A DNA stretch of 64,000 nt from Nostoc sp. CENA543 (GTDB lineage: Bacteria; Cyanobacteriota; Cyanobacteriia; Cyanobacteriales; Nostocaceae): NCBI RefSeq assembly GCF_002896875.1, contig NZ_CP023278.1, positions 1,116,001 through 1,180,000 on the forward strand, read 5' to 3'. Positions within the stretch are counted from its first letter, which is position 1. Every line of letters begins with the position of its first letter. A model generated the notes under the pieces. The model worked only from the letters and a program-made list of their open reading frames with translations, did not search any database and had not been told where the DNA came from. Below are positions 61,528 to 64,000 of the stretch, one piece after another. The translations under genes and the position numbers were made by a program.

Positions 61528-62259
61528 ATGCTTTCCCTATCTAAACTTTTTAAATACAGGTATTTGCCTCATTTTATAGTGTTGTTACTGTTGCTTCTAC
61601 TACTAATAACAGGAGCAGTACCAGGTTACATCACAGGCAAATGGCAATGGAAACAACCTCCACCTGTTACTAATCTCAACTTAATCAAAAAGATACGTAG
61701 TCAGGGTTTGACTTTGCCTGGGTGGAAAACCGTTGAACAAGTAGAACAGCAAATAGGTGAACATAAATGGTCTTTGCAGGTACTTCAACAAGAAAATACA
61801 CAAAACAAGGCCATTTTGTTGTTATTGCCACAAAATGGCCCAAGAGACCAACCGGAAATTGAATGGACAGATGTTAACGGCTGGGGTAAGGGACGCTGGG
61901 GCAAATGGGATATAGCGCAAGAACGTTCGGCTAGGTTTGTTGTGAAAAAATCATCTCCAGGGGAAAATACGGAAACGACAGTAGAGGCGCAGTTTTTCCG
62001 CGTTTCTACCAATCAAGACACTTTTGCGGTTTTACAATGGTATGCTTTACCGCGTAGTGGATATTACACTCCATTTCGTTGGTTTTTAGCAGATCAGTTA
62101 GCACAATGGCAAAAGCAGCGTCAACCTTGGGTTGCTGTCAGTATTCTTGTGCCTATGGAACCTTTAGGCCAGGTGGAAACTACTTGGCCTTTAGCACAGT
62201 CTATTGGTGAAACAGTACAATCTACACTAATGACTGGGGTTTTCAATACTACTAAATAA
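61528..62259 (+). CDS. Cyanoexosortase B system-associated protein
   Basis: A 243-residue membrane-anchored protein with one N-terminal TM helix (about 14-34) and an extracytoplasmic domain containing GYITGKWQWKQPPPVTNLNLIKKIRSQGLTLPGWK, ILLLLPQNGPRDQPEIEWTDV and AVLQWYALPRSGYYTPFRWFLADQLAQWQKQRQPWVAVSILVP. The latter is reminiscent of the EpsI/ExosortaseC-associated domain. Position right behind cyanoexosortase B and this pattern identify it as the system-associated partner. Its biochemical role is not known. Confidence 0.85.
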   Translation: MLSLSKLFKYRYLPHFIVLLLLLLLLITGAVPGYITGKWQWKQPPPVTNLNLIKKIRSQGLTLPGWKTVEQVEQQIGEHKWSLQVLQQENTQNKAILLLLPQNGPRDQPEIEWTDVNGWGKGRWGKWDIAQERSARFVVKKSSPGENTETTVEAQFFRVSTNQDTFAVLQWYALPRSGYYTPFRWFLADQLAQWQKQRQPWVAVSILVPMEPLGQVETTWPLAQSIGETVQSTLMTGVFNTTK

Positions 62260-62320
62260 GTATAGTCACTCCTGGCAATTTCCTCTCGAATCAGTAACGT
62301 TCATTTTTCATACCTGTGAT

Positions 62321-63652
62321 ATGCGTGTATTTAACGCCCTATTTTGTTTAACTTTTCAAGTATGGGTTTTCTTAAATATTTTTCAGCCTGTTTTTGCTCA
62401 AGCACCTATACCACCGTCAGAGGAGTTACCAATTAAATTCCCTTCTCCACCACCAGAGAGGGAGACAACACCAGCTAGCAGTAGTAATGAAATTTCACCT
62501 CAATTCAATCGTTATTTGTTGGGGCCTGGGGATGTCATTAACGTGACTTTTGAACGTCCTCCTGGCCCCTATCGTTTGGGAAGTGGAGACGTTGTTAGTG
62601 TGGTTGTGCAACGCTTTCCAGATTTAAGCTTTCAAGCAGCAATTAATCCAGAAGGTAATATCATTGTTCCACTATTAGAAACAGTGCCACTGCAAGGTTT
62701 AACTCTACAGGAGGCACAAGAGAGAATTCGTTCTCTGCTCAATCGTTATGTAATTAATCCTGTTGTAGTTTTATCTTTAGCGTCGGCGCGTCCAGATTTG
62801 AGTTTTCAGGCTCAGGTTAGTCCAGAAGGCAATATTGTAGTGCCGCAAGTTGGTACGGTTTCTGTGCAAGGCTTAAGTTTAGAAGAAGCGCAGGAAAAGA
62901 TTCGTTTGAGTTTGAGCCGGATTACAGTTGATCCTTTATTGGTAGTATCCTTAGCTACTCCTCGTCCGGTGCAGGTAACGATTAGTGGGGAAGTATTTCG
63001 TCCAGGTATTTATAATGTTTCTGCTGCTTTACCCCGTGTAGCTGATGCTTTGTTATTGGCTGGTGGTTCTAGTATTGCTGCTGACTTGCGTCAAATACAG
63101 GTGCGTCGTCGCCTGACGGATGGTTCAACGATCGCACAAAATATTGATTTATACGGCACATTGCAAAACGATGGTTCATTACCTAGCTTACGTCTGCAAG
63201 ATGGGGATGCGATTATTGTGCCGAAACGAGAAGTTGGTGCAGATGATGGTTATGACCGCCTTTTGGTCTCTCGTTCTTCCCTAGCTACACCACAAATTAG
63301 AGTCAGAGTGTTAAATTATGCAGCTGGGGGAATTGTGACACAAACTCTGCCTAATGGTAGCAACTTTGTAGATGCTTTGGGCGGAATTAACCTAGATACT
63401 GCAAATCTGCGGGATATGGCTTTAATTCGCTTTGACCCAGAACGAGGTAGAGCTGTCACTCAATCATTAGATGCGAAAAAAGCCTTGAGTGGTGATGTTT
63501 CCCAAAATGTGCCACTGCAAGACAATGATGTGATTGTTGTGGGACGCAACCTGATTGGACGTATTACTAACTTCCTTAGCACTATTACTCAGCCATTTTT
63601 CAACGTGCGTTCGTTCCTCAATTTCTTTAATAATTTTGGTGGTGGCAATTAG
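62321..63652 (+). CDS. Wza-type polysaccharide export protein with SLBB domains
   Basis: Outer-membrane auxiliary export protein for exopolysaccharide. The 443-residue product starts with a signal peptide (MRVFNALFCLTFQVWVFLNIF, to QPVFA). It has two tandem Poly_export-like units: about 92-150 (PDLSFQAAINPEGNIIVP...) and about 151-208 (PDLSFQAQVSPEGNIVVP...), then SLBB domains (VTISGEVFRPGIYNV, and RVRVLNYAAGGIVTQTLPNG). The duplicated half-unit makes the export domain longer than in Escherichia coli Wza. The next gene encodes the polymerisation/kinase-type partner. No lipobox is visible, unlike in Wza. Confidence 0.92.
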   Translation: MRVFNALFCLTFQVWVFLNIFQPVFAQAPIPPSEELPIKFPSPPPERETTPASSSNEISPQFNRYLLGPGDVINVTFERPPGPYRLGSGDVVSVVVQRFPDLSFQAAINPEGNIIVPLLETVPLQGLTLQEAQERIRSLLNRYVINPVVVLSLASARPDLSFQAQVSPEGNIVVPQVGTVSVQGLSLEEAQEKIRLSLSRITVDPLLVVSLATPRPVQVTISGEVFRPGIYNVSAALPRVADALLLAGGSSIAADLRQIQVRRRLTDGSTIAQNIDLYGTLQNDGSLPSLRLQDGDAIIVPKREVGADDGYDRLLVSRSSLATPQIRVRVLNYAAGGIVTQTLPNGSNFVDALGGINLDTANLRDMALIRFDPERGRAVTQSLDAKKALSGDVSQNVPLQDNDVIVVGRNLIGRITNFLSTITQPFFNVRSFLNFFNNFGGGN

Positions 63653-63822
63653 TGAGACATTTTTTAATATGTTTAGTTTGTCAAGACACAATCAAGAATG
63701 TAGCAAAATGAAACACGGGGGTGACTAAAGAATCATTCATCATGAATAATAACTAGTAACTACAATGACAACTAGCGATCGCCGATTCAATTAACTGTCG
63801 TCTGTTTACCTATGTTTCTGTT

Positions 63823-64000
63823 ATGACCCCACCAATTGTTAAGCGTTACATCATTGCTTTTGAAAAATACAAATGGGTTGGACTAGCCAGTTTTGCTTTA
63901 ATTGTGGCGGGGTCAACAGTAGTGGCTATCCAGCCGGAGCCACCGCCAACCTACGTAGCTGACAGCGCATTAACCTATTCCGGCCCGACTGTGTCTTTTT
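63823..64000 (+). CDS. Wzz/GumC-type polysaccharide biosynthesis protein, 5' part only
   Basis: The reading frame is cut by the window end after 59 residues. The sequence MTPPIVKRYIIAFEKYKWVG, followed by a TM helix (LASFALIVAGSTVVAIQ) and PPPTYVADSALTYSG, matches the N-terminus of cyanobacterial Wzz-domain tyrosine-autokinase or GumC proteins that pair with Wza-type exporters. Whether it carries a C-terminal kinase domain cannot be seen. Confidence 0.75.
   Translation, partial: MTPPIVKRYIIAFEKYKWVGLASFALIVAGSTVVAIQPEPPPTYVADSALTYSGPTVSF

Overview
The window is chromosomal DNA from a filamentous, heterocyst-forming type cyanobacterium (Nostoc/Anabaena group). The basis is: a photosystem I subunit gene (psaK); a Gap2-type GAPDH; a TLP40/CYP38-like lumenal cyclophilin; an IctB-family protein; a dynamin that I recognise as a very close relative of the crystallised Nostoc punctiforme BDLP; abundant GCGATCGC (HIP1) palindromes; and many heptanucleotide tandem repeats of the kind known from heterocystous cyanobacteria. 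I see no rRNA, tRNA, CRISPR array, phage or intact transposase gene.

Layout. 0-5 kb: psaK, then three glycosyltransferases (one GT2, two GT4) that look like an exopolysaccharide set. 4.8-9.4 kb: a leftward five-gene envelope operon with a lipoprotein fusing a solute-binding domain to a VWA domain, a coiled-coil membrane protein, a two-TM protein, a second solute-binding protein and a SmpA/BamE-like protein. 9.7-11.2 kb: 1-Cys peroxiredoxin and a Uma2 protein. 11.3-14.7 kb: an accessory island with a short NB-ARC ATPase, a UPF0175 antitoxin beside a 21-codon remnant of its DUF3368/PIN-like toxin, and a three-gene HNH nuclease operon. 14.9-22.3 kb: a VIT-VWA protein and two dynamin-like GTPases, one fused to a C-terminal J domain, plus a small membrane protein. 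22.4-27 kb: a CysK-like enzyme behind a possible NtcA promoter, a 2Fe-2S thioredoxin-like ferredoxin, a DUF5331 protein and a cytoplasmic alpha-amylase. 27.1-34.5 kb: a caspase/pseudo-caspase/GUN4 fusion, a PAS-GAF histidine kinase, a PD-(D/E)XK nuclease-like protein and a second Uma2. 34.5-42.2 kb: acyltransferase, proS, GerMN protein, ArsR regulator, accB, efp, cyclophilin. 42.3-45.4 kb: a paralogue of the two-TM protein, a divergent aspartoacylase/LysR pair and a third Uma2. 45.6-54.8 kb: housekeeping genes thiL, gap2, nadD, murC, murB, ybaB-like, low-Mr phosphatase, a NarL-type regulator, smpB. 55-58.3 kb: ictB and a degenerate histidine kinase. 59-64 kb: an exopolysaccharide/exosortase locus with a DegT-type aminotransferase, cyanoexosortase B and its partner, an SLBB export protein and the start of a Wzz/tyrosine-kinase-type protein cut by the window end.

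The most unusual elements are the caspase/pseudo-caspase/GUN4 fusion, the paired dynamins with a J-domain fusion, the HNH/coiled-coil operon whose two products share an ELF...A..IGNK motif, the pseudo-histidine kinase with Gln at the phospho-acceptor position, and a 39-bp dispersed repeat present six times between genes. Heptanucleotide repeats have also supplied stop codons to several genes and the start codon of thiL. Several start codons given here are ATG or GTG codons chosen inside longer open frames; reasons are given in the entries.
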